Source: Photobacterium sp. GB-56 (GTDB taxonomy: Bacteria; Pseudomonadota; Gammaproteobacteria; Enterobacterales; Vibrionaceae). Taken from it: DNA of 64,000 bases. Position numbers and translations under genes: made by a program. Of this stretch, positions 55,774 through 64,000 are shown in pieces. The stretch is from the NCBI RefSeq assembly GCF_003026105.1, contig NZ_PYNW01000001.1, forward strand, positions 186,001 through 250,000, in the 5' to 3' direction. Each line of letters opens with the position of its first letter. The first letter of the stretch is position 1. The notes beneath the pieces were generated by a model that had not been told where the DNA came from, did no database searches, and saw only the letters and a list, made by a program, of their open reading frames with translations.

Positions 55774-58437
55774 ATGACTATTAAACTTACGGCGTTAGCA
55801 TCTTTTATTGCATTAGCGGTGACGGGTTGTGCAAGTAAAGGAAACAATGATCAAACTGTAGTAAATAACCTAGCGTCAAACCTAGATCTTAACTACGAAG
55901 TCGCTATTCAGCACGGTGCAGAAGAAGGCTTGCCATGTAAAACACTGGGTGCGGAATGGGCATCATGTGATTTGATTAATTTAACGCTGGAAAATAAAGG
56001 TCCAGCGGTGACGAATAAAGATTGGAAAATTTACTTCAGCAGTATTCGTCAAATCCTAGAAGTGCAGAATGATCAATTCAAAGTTACTCATGTAACAGGT
56101 GATCTACACACACTAGAGCCAACAGATAAGTTCGATGGTTTTGCTGAAGGTGAAAAGGTTGTTATCCCTTACATCGGTGAATATTGGACTTTATTTGAAA
56201 ATGATTACATGCCTCGTGCATATGTAACAGCAGGTAATGCAGAACCAAAAACAATTGTTAGCACAGATACAGCTAACCCTGCAGATTACTTAACGCCATT
56301 AAAAGGCGATCAATTTAAGCGTGTTAAAGCGGATAATAACGTATTAGCGACACCAGAAACACGTTTTGAGAAAAACAGCGATGTAAACTTAGTGGCTTCT
56401 GAAGAAGTAGCTGGCACTATTTTACCTACACCGCTAAGTACTAAATTAACTGGCGATACTGTTTCTCTAGCTAACGGTATTAAGATCGACAACCTAACGC
56501 TACCTGCTGACATGATGGCTGCAGTAGAGGCTCGTTTAGCACAGCTTGGTGTGAACGCGCAGGGTGAATACCCAGTAAAAGTAACAATTTTACCGGGTTC
56601 GTTTAAGAAGGATCAGCAAATTGTTGGTGCTTATAAGCTAGACGTAACTAAGAAGGGCGCCACCGTTACTGGTTTTGATAACCAAGGTGCGTTCTACGGT
56701 ATGCAGTCTCTGATCTCACTGATGTCTACCGGTGCAGATAACAGCATTCCAACATTAAATGTATTGGACGCACCACGTTTTGATTATCGTGGTGTAATGG
56801 TTGATGTGGGTCGTAACTTCCACTCTAAAGAAGCGATCCTACGTACGCTAGATCAAATGGCAGCGTACAAGATGAACAAATTCCACTTCCACCTATCTGA
56901 TGATGAAGGTTGGCGTATCGAAATTCCGGGTCTTCCTGAATTGACAGAAATCGGTGGTAAGCGTTGTCATGATTTATCAGAAACAAGCTGTCTTCTTCCT
57001 CAACTAGGCTCAGGCCCAACATCTGAGAACGATGGTTCAGGTTTCTACAGCAAGCAAGATTACTTAGATATTCTAAAATATGCGAAAGCACGTGGTATCG
57101 AAGTGATCCCTGAAATTGATATGCCAGCTCACGCGCGTGCAGCGGTGGTAGCAATGGAAGCGCGTTACAAGCGTCTAGCTGCTGAAGGCAAGATGGATGA
57201 AGCGAATGAATATCGCTTGATGGATCCACAAGATACGTCAAACGTAACGACAGTACAGTTCTACGATAAGCGTAGTTTTATTAACCCATGTATGGATTCG
57301 TCAGCAAAGTTTGTTGATAAAGTCATTACTGAAATTCAAGCAATGCATAAAGACGCGGGTATGCCGCTAAATACATGGCATTTCGGTGGTGATGAAGCGA
57401 AGAACATCAAGTTAAATGCAGGCTTCCAAGATATTAACGCTGCAGAGCAAACAGCTTGGACGGGTTCAATTGATCAATCTAAGCAAGATAAGCCATACCA
57501 AAAATCACCAATGTGTCAGAAATTGATCGCAGAAGGTGTGGTAAGTGATTACGATCGTCTACCAAGCTACTTTGCTGAGCGTGTAAGTGCTGTGGTTAAT
57601 AGCAAGGGTATTGAGAATTTCCAAGCATGGCAAGATGGCTTGAAGTACTCGAAAGATGCGAAAGCATTTGACACAGATAACGTACGTGTGAACTTCTGGG
57701 ATGTTCTATACTGGGGCGGTGGTGCATCTGCATACGAGTGGGCTAACAAAGGCTATGATGTTGTAGTATCAAACCCAGATTACGTATACATGGATATGCC
57801 ATATGAAGTAGATCCATCAGAGCGCGGTTACTACTGGGCAACACGTGCAACAGATACACGTAAGATGTTTGGTTTTGCACCTGCAAACTTACCTCAGAAC
57901 GCAGAAACATCACTCGATCGTGATGGCAATGGCTTTGCAAGTAAAGGTACGGTTGAATCGAAAGGCTTCCACGGTCTGTCTGCTCAGCTTTGGAGTGAAA
58001 CTGTAGGTAACGATGATCAATACGAGTACATGGTATTCCCTCGCGTACTAGCAGCAGCTGAGCGTGCATGGCACAAAGGTGAGTGGGAAAATGAGTACCA
58101 AGCAGGTGTTGAATACTCACAAGACTCAAACCTTGTGGACAAGAAAGCCCTTCACAACGAGTGGGAGCGTTTTGCTAACGTTCTTGGTCAACGTGAACTA
58201 GCTAAACTTGATGCGGCAGGTATTCAGTACCGTGTACCAGTACCTGGTGCAAAAATTGAAAATGGTAAACTTGCAATGAACGTAAGTATGCCTGGCTTAG
58301 CACTACAATACTCAACGGACGAAGGCAAAACGTGGAACACTTACAATGCGAAAGCACAACCAAGTGTAACGGGTAAAGTTGAAATCCGTGCAGTAAGCGC
58401 AGACGGTAAACGTTTCAGCCGTGTAACATCACTATAA
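55774..58437 (+). CDS. Chitobiase / beta-N-acetylhexosaminidase lipoprotein (GH20)
   Basis: The 887-residue protein has a lipoprotein signal ending AVTGC, placing it at the outer membrane or periplasm. Domain order is that of chitobiases: an N-terminal carbohydrate-binding CHB/HEX domain (about 30-175), a GH20b domain, the GH20 barrel and a C-terminal immunoglobulin-like domain. The catalytic pair Asp540-Glu541 is in WHFGGDEAKN; DVGRNFHSKEAILRTLDQMA and HFHLSDDEGWRIEIPGL are typical of the barrel. It splits chitobiose into GlcNAc for the adjacent nagE/nagAB pathway. Codon use is strongly biased, suggesting high expression. Confidence 0.95.
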   Translation: MTIKLTALASFIALAVTGCASKGNNDQTVVNNLASNLDLNYEVAIQHGAEEGLPCKTLGAEWASCDLINLTLENKGPAVTNKDWKIYFSSIRQILEVQNDQFKVTHVTGDLHTLEPTDKFDGFAEGEKVVIPYIGEYWTLFENDYMPRAYVTAGNAEPKTIVSTDTANPADYLTPLKGDQFKRVKADNNVLATPETRFEKNSDVNLVASEEVAGTILPTPLSTKLTGDTVSLANGIKIDNLTLPADMMAAVEARLAQLGVNAQGEYPVKVTILPGSFKKDQQIVGAYKLDVTKKGATVTGFDNQGAFYGMQSLISLMSTGADNSIPTLNVLDAPRFDYRGVMVDVGRNFHSKEAILRTLDQMAAYKMNKFHFHLSDDEGWRIEIPGLPELTEIGGKRCHDLSETSCLLPQLGSGPTSENDGSGFYSKQDYLDILKYAKARGIEVIPEIDMPAHARAAVVAMEARYKRLAAEGKMDEANEYRLMDPQDTSNVTTVQFYDKRSFINPCMDSSAKFVDKVITEIQAMHKDAGMPLNTWHFGGDEAKNIKLNAGFQDINAAEQTAWTGSIDQSKQDKPYQKSPMCQKLIAEGVVSDYDRLPSYFAERVSAVVNSKGIENFQAWQDGLKYSKDAKAFDTDNVRVNFWDVLYWGGGASAYEWANKGYDVVVSNPDYVYMDMPYEVDPSERGYYWATRATDTRKMFGFAPANLPQNAETSLDRDGNGFASKGTVESKGFHGLSAQLWSETVGNDDQYEYMVFPRVLAAAERAWHKGEWENEYQAGVEYSQDSNLVDKKALHNEWERFANVLGQRELAKLDAAGIQYRVPVPGAKIENGKLAMNVSMPGLALQYSTDEGKTWNTYNAKAQPSVTGKVEIRAVSADGKRFSRVTSL

Positions 58438-58473
58438 GTTACGATGTAAACACGCTTTAACTGTTAAAATATC

Positions 58474-58508
58474 AGCCGGTGAAGGGAAACCTTCATCGGC
58501 TTTTTTTA
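58474..58508 (+). terminator. Terminator after chitobiase
   Basis: AGCCGGTGAAGG and CCTTCATCGGCT pair (one wobble) around a 4-base loop, followed by eight T. Confidence 0.93.
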
Positions 58509-58599
58509 TTAAGTTAGGTAAAAATCATGGCTATCAAATTAATGGTCATGTTTTTAATGCGCCTAATTAGGGCATTAATGTATAGTGGTAGGATACAAA

Positions 58600-58622
58600 C
58601 TCCGTTATTACGGGGCTTTTTT
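58600..58622 (+). terminator. Second hairpin with T run, in the glnS leader
   Basis: CTCCGT and ACGGGG pair around TATT, followed by CTTTTTT, 97 bases before the glnS start and about 90 bases after the chitobiase terminator. A TATAGT box (58581-58586) lies just before it. It may attenuate glnS or end a very short RNA. Confidence 0.5.
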
Positions 58623-58718
58623 ATCCATATCGACAAACAATGCATACTATTTGTTGAGTCATGAGCCATATTTATGGATCATATACAGTTCTCAATCCTG
58701 TAAGCACACGAGGTGTAA

Positions 58719-60386
58719 TTGATGAGTGAATCTGAAGCTCGTCCAACTAACTTTATCCGCCAAATTATTGATGCGGATTTAGCAAGTGGCAAACATACAA
58801 GCGTACATACCCGATTCCCGCCGGAGCCGAATGGTTACCTGCATATCGGCCATGCTAAATCTATTTGTTTGAACTTCGGTATTGCTCAGGACTATCAGGG
58901 TCAATGTAATCTTCGTTTTGATGATACTAACCCTGAGAAAGAAGACATCGAATACGTTGAGTCTATTAAGAACGATGTTAACTGGTTGGGCTTTGAGTGG
59001 AGCGGTGAGATTTGTTATTCATCAAACTACTTCGATAAGCTATACGGGTTCGCAATTGAATTAATTAATAAAGGCTTAGCGTACGTTGATGAGCTAAGTC
59101 CAGAGCAGATGCGTGAGTACCGTGGCACATTAACTGAGCCAGGTAAGCATAGCCCATACCGCGATCGTAGCGTTGAAGAAAACTTAGCTCTATTCGACAA
59201 AATGAAGAACGGTGAAGTTGAAGAAGGCAAAATGTGTCTTCGTGCGAAGATCGACATGGCATCACCATTTATGGTTATGCGCGATCCAGTGATCTACCGT
59301 GTACGTTTTGCGACTCATCATCAAACGGGTGATAAGTGGTGCATTTACCCAATGTACGACTTCACACACTGTATTTCTGATGCGCTAGAGGGCATTACGC
59401 ACTCTATTTGTACCCTTGAGTTCATGGACAACCGTCGTCTATACGATTGGGTTCTTGAAAACATCACTATCGATTGTACACCGCATCAGTATGAGTTTAG
59501 CCGTCTAAACCTTGAATACACTGTGATGTCGAAGCGTAAGCTGAACCAACTTGTGACTGATAAATTGGTTAATGGTTGGGATGATCCACGTATGCCAACT
59601 ATTTCTGGTCTGCGTCGCCGTGGTTTCACACCGGCATCTATGCGTGAGTTCTGTAAGCGTATCGGTGTGACTAAGCAAGACAACACTATCGAGATCAGCT
59701 CACTAGAATCTTGTATTCGTGACGATCTAAACGAAAACGCACCACGTGCAATGGCGGTTCTTGATCCTGTTAAAGTTGTGATTGAAAACTTTGATGGTGA
59801 GACAGAAATGCTTACTGTCGCTAATCATCCGAATCAACCTGAAATGGGTTCGCGTGAAGTGCCATTTAGCCGCGAGCTATACATTGAGCGTGAAGATTTC
59901 CGCGAAGAAGCGAATAAGAAATACAAGCGTTTAGTGTTAGGTAAAGAAGTTCGCTTACGTGGCGCTTATGTGATTCAAGCGGATCGCATCGAAAAGGATG
60001 CGGAAGGTAATATCACCACAATTTTCTGTTCTTACGATAAAGATACATTAGGTAAGAACCCAGCAGATGGTCGTAAAGTAAAAGGTGTTATTCACTGGGT
60101 ATCAGCAGAAGCGGGTATTCCAGCAGAAATTCGTTTATACGATCGCCTATTTACAGTACCAAACCCTGGTGCGGCAGATGATTTTGTATCAGTGATCAAC
60201 CCTGACTCTCTAACAGTAGTTAACGGTTTCGTTGAACCATCATTGGTTGCTGCTGAAGCTGAAAAAGCTTACCAATTTGAGCGTATGGGTTACTTCTGTG
60301 CAGATAACAAAGACTCAAGCCCTGAGCATTTAGTCTTCAACCGCACAGTCGGCCTTCGTGATACTTGGGCGAAAATTGGCGACTAA
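58719..60386 (+). CDS. glnS: Glutaminyl-tRNA synthetase
   Basis: GlnS (555 residues; E. coli 554) charges tRNA-Gln. The class I HIGH motif is in [16 protein letters not shown] (about residues 32-47) and the KMSKS equivalent is VMSKRKL. The C-terminal beta-barrels recognise the anticodon. The start used is ATG ATG SER (codons 1-2 both Met, ATGAGTGAATCT also possible one codon on). Its place next to nagE and chitobiase parallels nagE-glnS in enterics. Confidence 0.98.
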   Translation: MMSESEARPTNFIRQIIDADLASGKHTSVHTRFPPEPNGYLHIGHAKSICLNFGIAQDYQGQCNLRFDDTNPEKEDIEYVESIKNDVNWLGFEWSGEICYSSNYFDKLYGFAIELINKGLAYVDELSPEQMREYRGTLTEPGKHSPYRDRSVEENLALFDKMKNGEVEEGKMCLRAKIDMASPFMVMRDPVIYRVRFATHHQTGDKWCIYPMYDFTHCISDALEGITHSICTLEFMDNRRLYDWVLENITIDCTPHQYEFSRLNLEYTVMSKRKLNQLVTDKLVNGWDDPRMPTISGLRRRGFTPASMREFCKRIGVTKQDNTIEISSLESCIRDDLNENAPRAMAVLDPVKVVIENFDGETEMLTVANHPNQPEMGSREVPFSRELYIEREDFREEANKKYKRLVLGKEVRLRGAYVIQADRIEKDAEGNITTIFCSYDKDTLGKNPADGRKVKGVIHWVSAEAGIPAEIRLYDRLFTVPNPGAADDFVSVINPDSLTVVNGFVEPSLVAAEAEKAYQFERMGYFCADNKDSSPEHLVFNRTVGLRDTWAKIGD

Positions 60387-60410
60387 TTCAGTCTCTGATT
60401 TCAGCTAATA

Positions 60411-60442
60411 AAAACCGCATCGCTCTTGTGATGCGGTTTTTT
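60411..60442 (+). terminator. Bidirectional terminator after glnS
   Basis: AAAACCGCATC and GATGCGGTTTT pair perfectly around an 8-base loop, with T runs on both strands. Confidence 0.93.
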
Positions 60443-60479
60443 ATTAATAGCTATCTAAATCGATGATATAACATGGCTA

Positions 60480-61520
60480 TTAATGTCCAGAGTTAATGAC
60501 TTGCTCCGTAATATTCCCCGCAAGCTCAGCATTGCTTAATTTGAAGAAAATCATTTTGCCTGATTTTTGAATATCTTGGGTGTTGTATTTAAATTGACTA
60601 AATATATCTCCCCATTGATAGCGAACGAAAGTCTCACCTGATTGTAAATGCCTATTTACCGAATACTCTGTTGCGTAACCTGTCATTTTACCGTTAATAG
60701 GGCGGTTTGGCGCATCATGAGGAATACGAAACATCGTTGACTCGAGCTTTAAAATGCCATTGATGATGCTCGTTGGTTCTTTTAAGTGCTCTGAAAAATA
60801 GGTGGCATGAACGAAACGATCTTCAGGATTAGTGTTACCGCCAGTGCCTAAATTTGTTTGGCTCCATTGTTGATCTTGTTCGCCCCATCCACGTGCAGAA
60901 CGTTTAATATTCGCAAGGTGTTGGGCATAACCAGGCTGATTTGTCATGACGGTATATTGTTTTCCATGCCAAATTTGAGGTTTGCCCTCACGCCATTCAA
61001 TAATAGCGCTGTCGCCCGTTGGATCTTGGAAAGATAAATGCAGAGCAATGCGAACAGGAATTCCTTCAATAAATTCTTCGTTAGGGGCAAGTGCGGTGGC
61101 TGCTTTTACAACATCATTCACTGTTTTATGTTGCGACAACATATGGCGAAGGTAGGTAATTGCGCCATCGGTTTGTTTATTATTCCCTTTGCCGAGATCC
61201 ATTCCACCATCATAAAGAATATTACCACTGAGCCCTTGTGAGTTAATACCATCCATTAGAACACCGTAAGCAGTGATCCCCGTGACAGCAAATTTGGATG
61301 TAACAAGGTTCTTATTACTTAGGTGCGTTGTGTATTCTGAACCTTGAGGAAAGTTTGCTAAGTAAGGGTTTGTGGATTCAGACCAATCCATAGTACGAGA
61401 AACAAAGACACCATGATCTTCTGTTTGCCAAAGGATACGAGTACAAGCATTCGCGTTAGATATTAGGCTTGAAAGAGATAGGGTGGTGATTAATGCGAGT
61501 ACTAATGGTTTTACTTTCAT
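60480..61520 (-). CDS. Choloylglycine hydrolase-family (linear amide C-N hydrolase), exported
   Basis: The 346-residue protein has a signal peptide that ends directly before Cys26 (NANACTRILWQTEDHG), so cleavage would expose the Ntn-type nucleophile. Other family residues include SRTMDWSE and GINSQGLSGNILYDG (oxyanion/substrate Asn). Members include bile-salt hydrolases, penicillin V acylases and quorum-signal acylases. The Gram-negative periplasmic branch often acts on penicillin V or acyl-homoserine lactones; the substrate cannot be assigned here. It is convergent with glnS. Confidence 0.88.
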   Translation of the reverse strand: MKVKPLVLALITTLSLSSLISNANACTRILWQTEDHGVFVSRTMDWSESTNPYLANFPQGSEYTTHLSNKNLVTSKFAVTGITAYGVLMDGINSQGLSGNILYDGGMDLGKGNNKQTDGAITYLRHMLSQHKTVNDVVKAATALAPNEEFIEGIPVRIALHLSFQDPTGDSAIIEWREGKPQIWHGKQYTVMTNQPGYAQHLANIKRSARGWGEQDQQWSQTNLGTGGNTNPEDRFVHATYFSEHLKEPTSIINGILKLESTMFRIPHDAPNRPINGKMTGYATEYSVNRHLQSGETFVRYQWGDIFSQFKYNTQDIQKSGKMIFFKLSNAELAGNITEQVINSGH

Positions 61521-61625
61521 CTATAACATCCATATAAAATAGTTGGCATAGATATATAGTAAAAAACACCATTTTGTAATGTGGTTATTTGTAACAATGT
61601 TTGAAAGGTGAACTAAGTATCAAAT

Positions 61626-61652
61626 AAAAAAGCCAGTGGAAATACACTGGCT
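61626..61652 (-). terminator. Terminator of fur
   Basis: AGCCAGTG (61631-61638) pairs with CACTGGCT (61645-61652). On the minus strand a run of T follows. Confidence 0.88.
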
Positions 61653-61663
61653 CTTTTAAAGTA

Positions 61664-62113
61664 TTACTTTGGGTCGTGAAGAGTTTCATCTTCGGCGCAA
61701 TTGCCTTTCATGCAATGACCATATAGATATAGGCTATGATTTGTTAAGCGAACATTGAAGCTTTCTGCAATTTGTTTTTGACGATCTTCGATGATGTCAT
61801 CTGAAAACTCGATAACTTTACCACAATCTAAACAAACTAGATGATCATGGTGGTGTTGAGTTGATAGTTCGAAAACAGATTTACCACCTTCAAAATGATG
61901 TCGTGTGACAATGCCTGCATCATCAAACTGGTTGAGTACGCGATAGACTGTAGCTAGGCCAATTTCTTCGCCAATATCGATAAGTTTTTTGTACAAGTCT
62001 TCAGCACTGATGTGTTGGCAATCAGGTTCTTGCAGTACTTCCAAAATTTTAAGGCGTGGAAGAGTAACTTTTAAGCCTGCTTGTTTTAGCGCATGATTAT
62101 TATCTGACATCAA
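61664..62113 (-). CDS. fur: Ferric uptake regulator Fur
   Basis: Fur (149 residues) is the iron-responsive repressor. The N-terminal winged helix includes LKQAGLKVTLPRLKILEVLQ and IGLATVYRVLNQF (recognition helix). The C-terminal metal-binding and dimer domain includes STQHHHDHLVCLDCGKVIEF and a second Cys pair CMKGNCAED. The fldA/fur neighbourhood is kept, though here a hotdog-type gene lies between them. Confidence 0.98.
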   Translation of the reverse strand: MMSDNNHALKQAGLKVTLPRLKILEVLQEPDCQHISAEDLYKKLIDIGEEIGLATVYRVLNQFDDAGIVTRHHFEGGKSVFELSTQHHHDHLVCLDCGKVIEFSDDIIEDRQKQIAESFNVRLTNHSLYLYGHCMKGNCAEDETLHDPK

Positions 62114-62287
62114 AATTTCCTATTGGCTATCCGCAAAGGTGTTGCAGTAGTCTTTTTCATTTCTAACTATTATAAGTGACGCAACGATAACAATAAACCT
62201 TAAAAGCAGAGGAAACTAGGAGATATGTATAATTTCTAGTGTTTGAATGTATGTAAAATTTATGTAAATATAAACTCATCGTACCAG

Positions 62288-62788
62288 ATGGGGGCTTTCA
62301 TATTGTTTAACGTTTATAAGCCAAGTGTTGTGAAATGTGCGCTGAATCTATGGCCACCCTTTTGGGGGGCGGGTATTAAGATTATGACGATCAGTGATGA
62401 TTTTCGATATGTTCGTATAAAATTGAAGCTGCGCTGGTGGAATAAGAATGCAAACCGTACACAGTATGGTGGAAGTATTTTTTCACTTACAGATCCTGTT
62501 TATTCTTTGATGTTAATGGGCATACTTGGACGTGAGTATTTTGTCTGGGATAAACAAGCAAATATCAACTTTATTCAACCGGGCGATAGTGATTTAACCG
62601 CTGATTTTGTGATTTCTGAACAGTGTATTGAAGAGATAAAGCAAGTAACAAAATCTGGTGATAAGTATTTTCCCTCTTTTACGGTCAATGTATTAAATAG
62701 TCGAGGGGAGTTAGTTTCTCAAGTTGAGCGAACCTTATATGTAAGGAAAAAACCAGAATATCGAACGGAATCGAATGCGATATCTTGA
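62288..62788 (+). CDS. DUF4442 / hotdog-fold thioesterase-like protein
   Basis: The product has 166 residues from the ATG at 62288. A TTG at 62303 (MFNVYKPSVVKCALNLWPPF) has a better ribosome-binding site, GGGGG at 62290-62294, and may be the true start; the upstream ATG at 62243 lacks support. The central NRTQYGGSIFSLTDPVYSLM has the glycine-bearing hotdog helix of acyl-CoA thioesterase-like DUF4442 proteins. The Trp-rich N-terminal LNLWPPFWGAGI is typical of that family. No catalytic residues can be assigned. It is divergent from fur and convergent with fldA. Confidence 0.8.
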   Translation: MGAFILFNVYKPSVVKCALNLWPPFWGAGIKIMTISDDFRYVRIKLKLRWWNKNANRTQYGGSIFSLTDPVYSLMLMGILGREYFVWDKQANINFIQPGDSDLTADFVISEQCIEEIKQVTKSGDKYFPSFTVNVLNSRGELVSQVERTLYVRKKPEYRTESNAIS

Positions 62789-62814
62789 GTGAAAATATCG
62801 CTAAAAAGATGTAT

Positions 62815-62845
62815 AAAAAAACGCGCTTGATAAGCGCGTTTTTTT
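62815..62845 (+). terminator. Bidirectional terminator between the DUF4442 gene and fldA
   Basis: AAAAAACGCGCTT and AAGCGCGTTTTTT pair around a 3-base loop between convergent genes. Confidence 0.93.
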
Positions 62846-62861
62846 GATGATCTCAATGCGA

Positions 62862-63389
62862 TTAATCAGCAAGTTCTGCTAAGCACATTTCATCATAAAT
62901 TTGCTCAACCCATTGCTTAACACGCTGTGCTGTAAGCTCTGGTTGGCGATCTTCATCAATACATAAACCTACGAAGTGGTTGTCATCAACAAGTGCTTTT
63001 GAAGCTTCAAACTCAAAGCCTTCTGTTGAGAAGTTACCCACAACAGTTGCACCGCGACCTTCAACGATGTCACGCACAGTACCCATCGCATCACAGAAAT
63101 ATTCTGCGTAATCTTCTTGGTCACCACAACCGAAGATAGCCACAAGTTTAGTTGAAAAATCAACTTGCTCAAGCTCTGGGAAAAAGTCATCCCAATCACA
63201 CTGTGGTTCACCGTAGTACCAAGTAGGAATACCAAGTAGCAATAGATCAAAGTTGTCGATATCTTCTTTGCTGCTTTTTGCGATATCTTTTACTTCAACT
63301 AGCTTGTCACCAAGTTGCTTTTGAATCATTTTAGCGACAGCTTCGGTATTACCTGTGTCGCTACCAAAGAAGAGTCCAACGCTTGCCAT
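62862..63389 (-). CDS. fldA: Flavodoxin FldA
   Basis: FldA (175 residues from the ATG at 63389; E. coli 176) is an FMN electron carrier. The phosphate-binding loop is FFGSDTGNTEAVAK, and the FMN-stacking loops are GIPTWYYGEPQCDW and FGCGDQEDYAEYFCDAMG. The frame is open 13 codons further upstream, but that part is not conserved. Flavodoxin often replaces ferredoxin under iron limitation, and a Fur-like box lies about 70 bases upstream. Confidence 0.97.
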   Translation of the reverse strand: MASVGLFFGSDTGNTEAVAKMIQKQLGDKLVEVKDIAKSSKEDIDNFDLLLLGIPTWYYGEPQCDWDDFFPELEQVDFSTKLVAIFGCGDQEDYAEYFCDAMGTVRDIVEGRGATVVGNFSTEGFEFEASKALVDDNHFVGLCIDEDRQPELTAQRVKQWVEQIYDEMCLAELAD

Positions 63390-63457
63390 AGTAGAGATTA
63401 CCCGTATATAAATAGTTAACTGCTGCATCGCAGTTTACAGAAATCAGTAGAAACGGT

Positions 63458-63476
63458 GCAATGATAATTACTGTTT
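63458..63476 (-). promoter_or_regulatory. Possible Fur box upstream of fldA
   Basis: The 19-mer TGCAATGATAATTACTGTT matches 12 of 19 positions of the Fur consensus, including the unbroken core AATGATAAT. It lies about 70 bases upstream of fldA, and fur is nearby. Binding is inferred. Confidence 0.45.
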
Positions 63477-63810
63477 ACTGACGTTTTGTATATTTTTTCG
63501 TCTAAACGGTAGCATTACCCGCAAGAACTAAGTGTTTAGGTGTTGATATAATCATCATAAGTTACACAATTAACGCTAATAATTAAATCCCAGTACCTTC
63601 CCATCTTAGCTGAATAATGCCTTTGGTTATAAATCCAGCACAGCCAGAAATTAGACTAGCCGAACAACTTTTTGTCTAAAAGGAGGGACATTACCTTGTT
63701 TTAAGAAATCTTTTATTGCCATACCGAGAAAGAAAAAATAGTGGTAAAAACAAGATCCAGCCCAATAGATTTAATTAAGTCTATGTATCCATAAAGCATA
63801 ACAAATCCTT
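63477..63810. other. Gene-poor region upstream of fldA
   Basis: About 330 bases have no recognised gene. On the minus strand two very short overlapping frames (28 and 23 residues, starting MLYGYIDLIKSIGLD and MAIKDFLKQGNVPPF) lie at about 63660-63800. A GGAGGG lies at 63681-63686 on the plus strand without a following reading frame. These look like debris of a lost gene rather than active genes. Confidence 0.35.
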
Positions 63811-63870
63811 TTGATATATACCCAAGTAACCTCAAAATACTTGGTATTTAAAGTCATTCAGGTATATCAA
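63811..63870. repeat. Palindromic intergenic repeat (REP/MITE-like)
   Basis: TTGATATATACC (63811-63822) and GGTATATCAA (63861-63870) form an outer inverted repeat. Inside it CCAAGTA (63822-63828) and TACTTGG (63838-63844) form a second. Elements with a TATACCCAAGT...CTCAAAAT core are, from memory, common in intergenic DNA of vibrios and photobacteria. Confidence 0.5.
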
Positions 63871-63924
63871 TCTAGTGAGACTATAGCATAGTTAAAAAAG
63901 GTATTTAACACTGTGGTTATGCAA

Positions 63925-63960
63925 TATCTCGTTGCTAGTGAGCATGCTAACAACGAGATA
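63925..63960. repeat. Strong hairpin near the window end
   Basis: TATCTCGTTGCTAG and CTAACAACGAGATA pair at 13 of 14 positions around an 8-base loop. There is no T run on either strand, so it is not a normal terminator; it may be an operator, a repeat element or the end of an RNA whose gene lies outside the window. Confidence 0.45.
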
Positions 63961-64000
63961 AGCCATGTTATTTATTTATCAAGGAAGTTTGTGATGATAC

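Overview
The window is a chromosomal segment of a marine gammaproteobacterium of the family Vibrionaceae, most likely Photobacterium or a close relative. The evidence is toxRS diverging from htpG, the fadL/fadIJ cluster beside an ECF sigma factor with a DUF3379 partner, an OmpU/OmpL-type porin, the nag/chitobiase/glnS cluster, and moderately AT-rich codon use. The species is inferred from gene content, not from a database search. Most of the window is core chromosome. Several blocks keep the order known from Escherichia coli: tesB-ybaY-atl-ffs, ybaM-priC, ybaN-apt-dnaX-ybaB-recR-htpG-adk-hemH-gsk, nagC-nagA-nagB/nagE-glnS and fldA/fur.

Layout. 0-8.6 kb holds fatty-acid uptake and oxidation: two tandem fadL genes, an ECF sigma factor with a membrane-anchored DUF3379 protein, and fadIJ behind a FadR-like operator. 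8.7-14.4 kb holds an insulinase-family protease, sixA, a small lipoprotein, smrB and prmB. 14.4-19.8 kb holds queC, a PLP-dependent cysteine-synthase-like enzyme divergent from an Lrp-type regulator, tesB, ybaY, atl, a membrane protein and the 4.5S RNA gene ffs.

20.0-24.7 kb is an AT-rich accessory island directly downstream of ffs. It begins with what looks like the end of a Tn7-like transposon: a TGTTG terminus, a repeated 21-bp putative TnsB site and the first 61 codons of tnsA. The rest of the transposition machinery is missing. What remains is cargo: a small exported protein, a secreted trypsin-like protease, and a secreted neutral sphingomyelinase translationally coupled to a membrane-anchored helical protein that resembles a lipase-type foldase. 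CRISPR-associated (I-F3) Tn7-like elements are known to use ffs as an attachment site, so this is best read as a decayed ffs-targeting element that delivered secreted virulence-type cargo.

25-31.9 kb returns to core or near-core genes: a small membrane protein, an EAL phosphodiesterase, ybaM, a histone-deacetylase-fold hydrolase, priC, a TauE/SafE permease and dinG. 32.5-41.4 kb holds a porin, a DUF2057 protein, a DksA-type zinc-finger protein, ybaN, apt, dnaX with a candidate frameshift signal, ybaB, recR and toxRS. 41.5-50.6 kb holds htpG with a sigma-32-like promoter, adk, hemH, gsk, asnB and a Kef-type antiporter.

50.7-60.4 kb is the amino-sugar block: nagC, nagA and nagB read leftward, while nagE, a GH20 chitobiase lipoprotein and glnS read rightward. 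A control region with a CRP site and NagC-like operators lies between the two arms. 60.5-64 kb holds a choloylglycine-hydrolase-family enzyme, fur, a hotdog-type protein and fldA, then a repeat-bearing gene-poor end. No rRNA, tRNA, CRISPR array or intact insertion sequence was seen.
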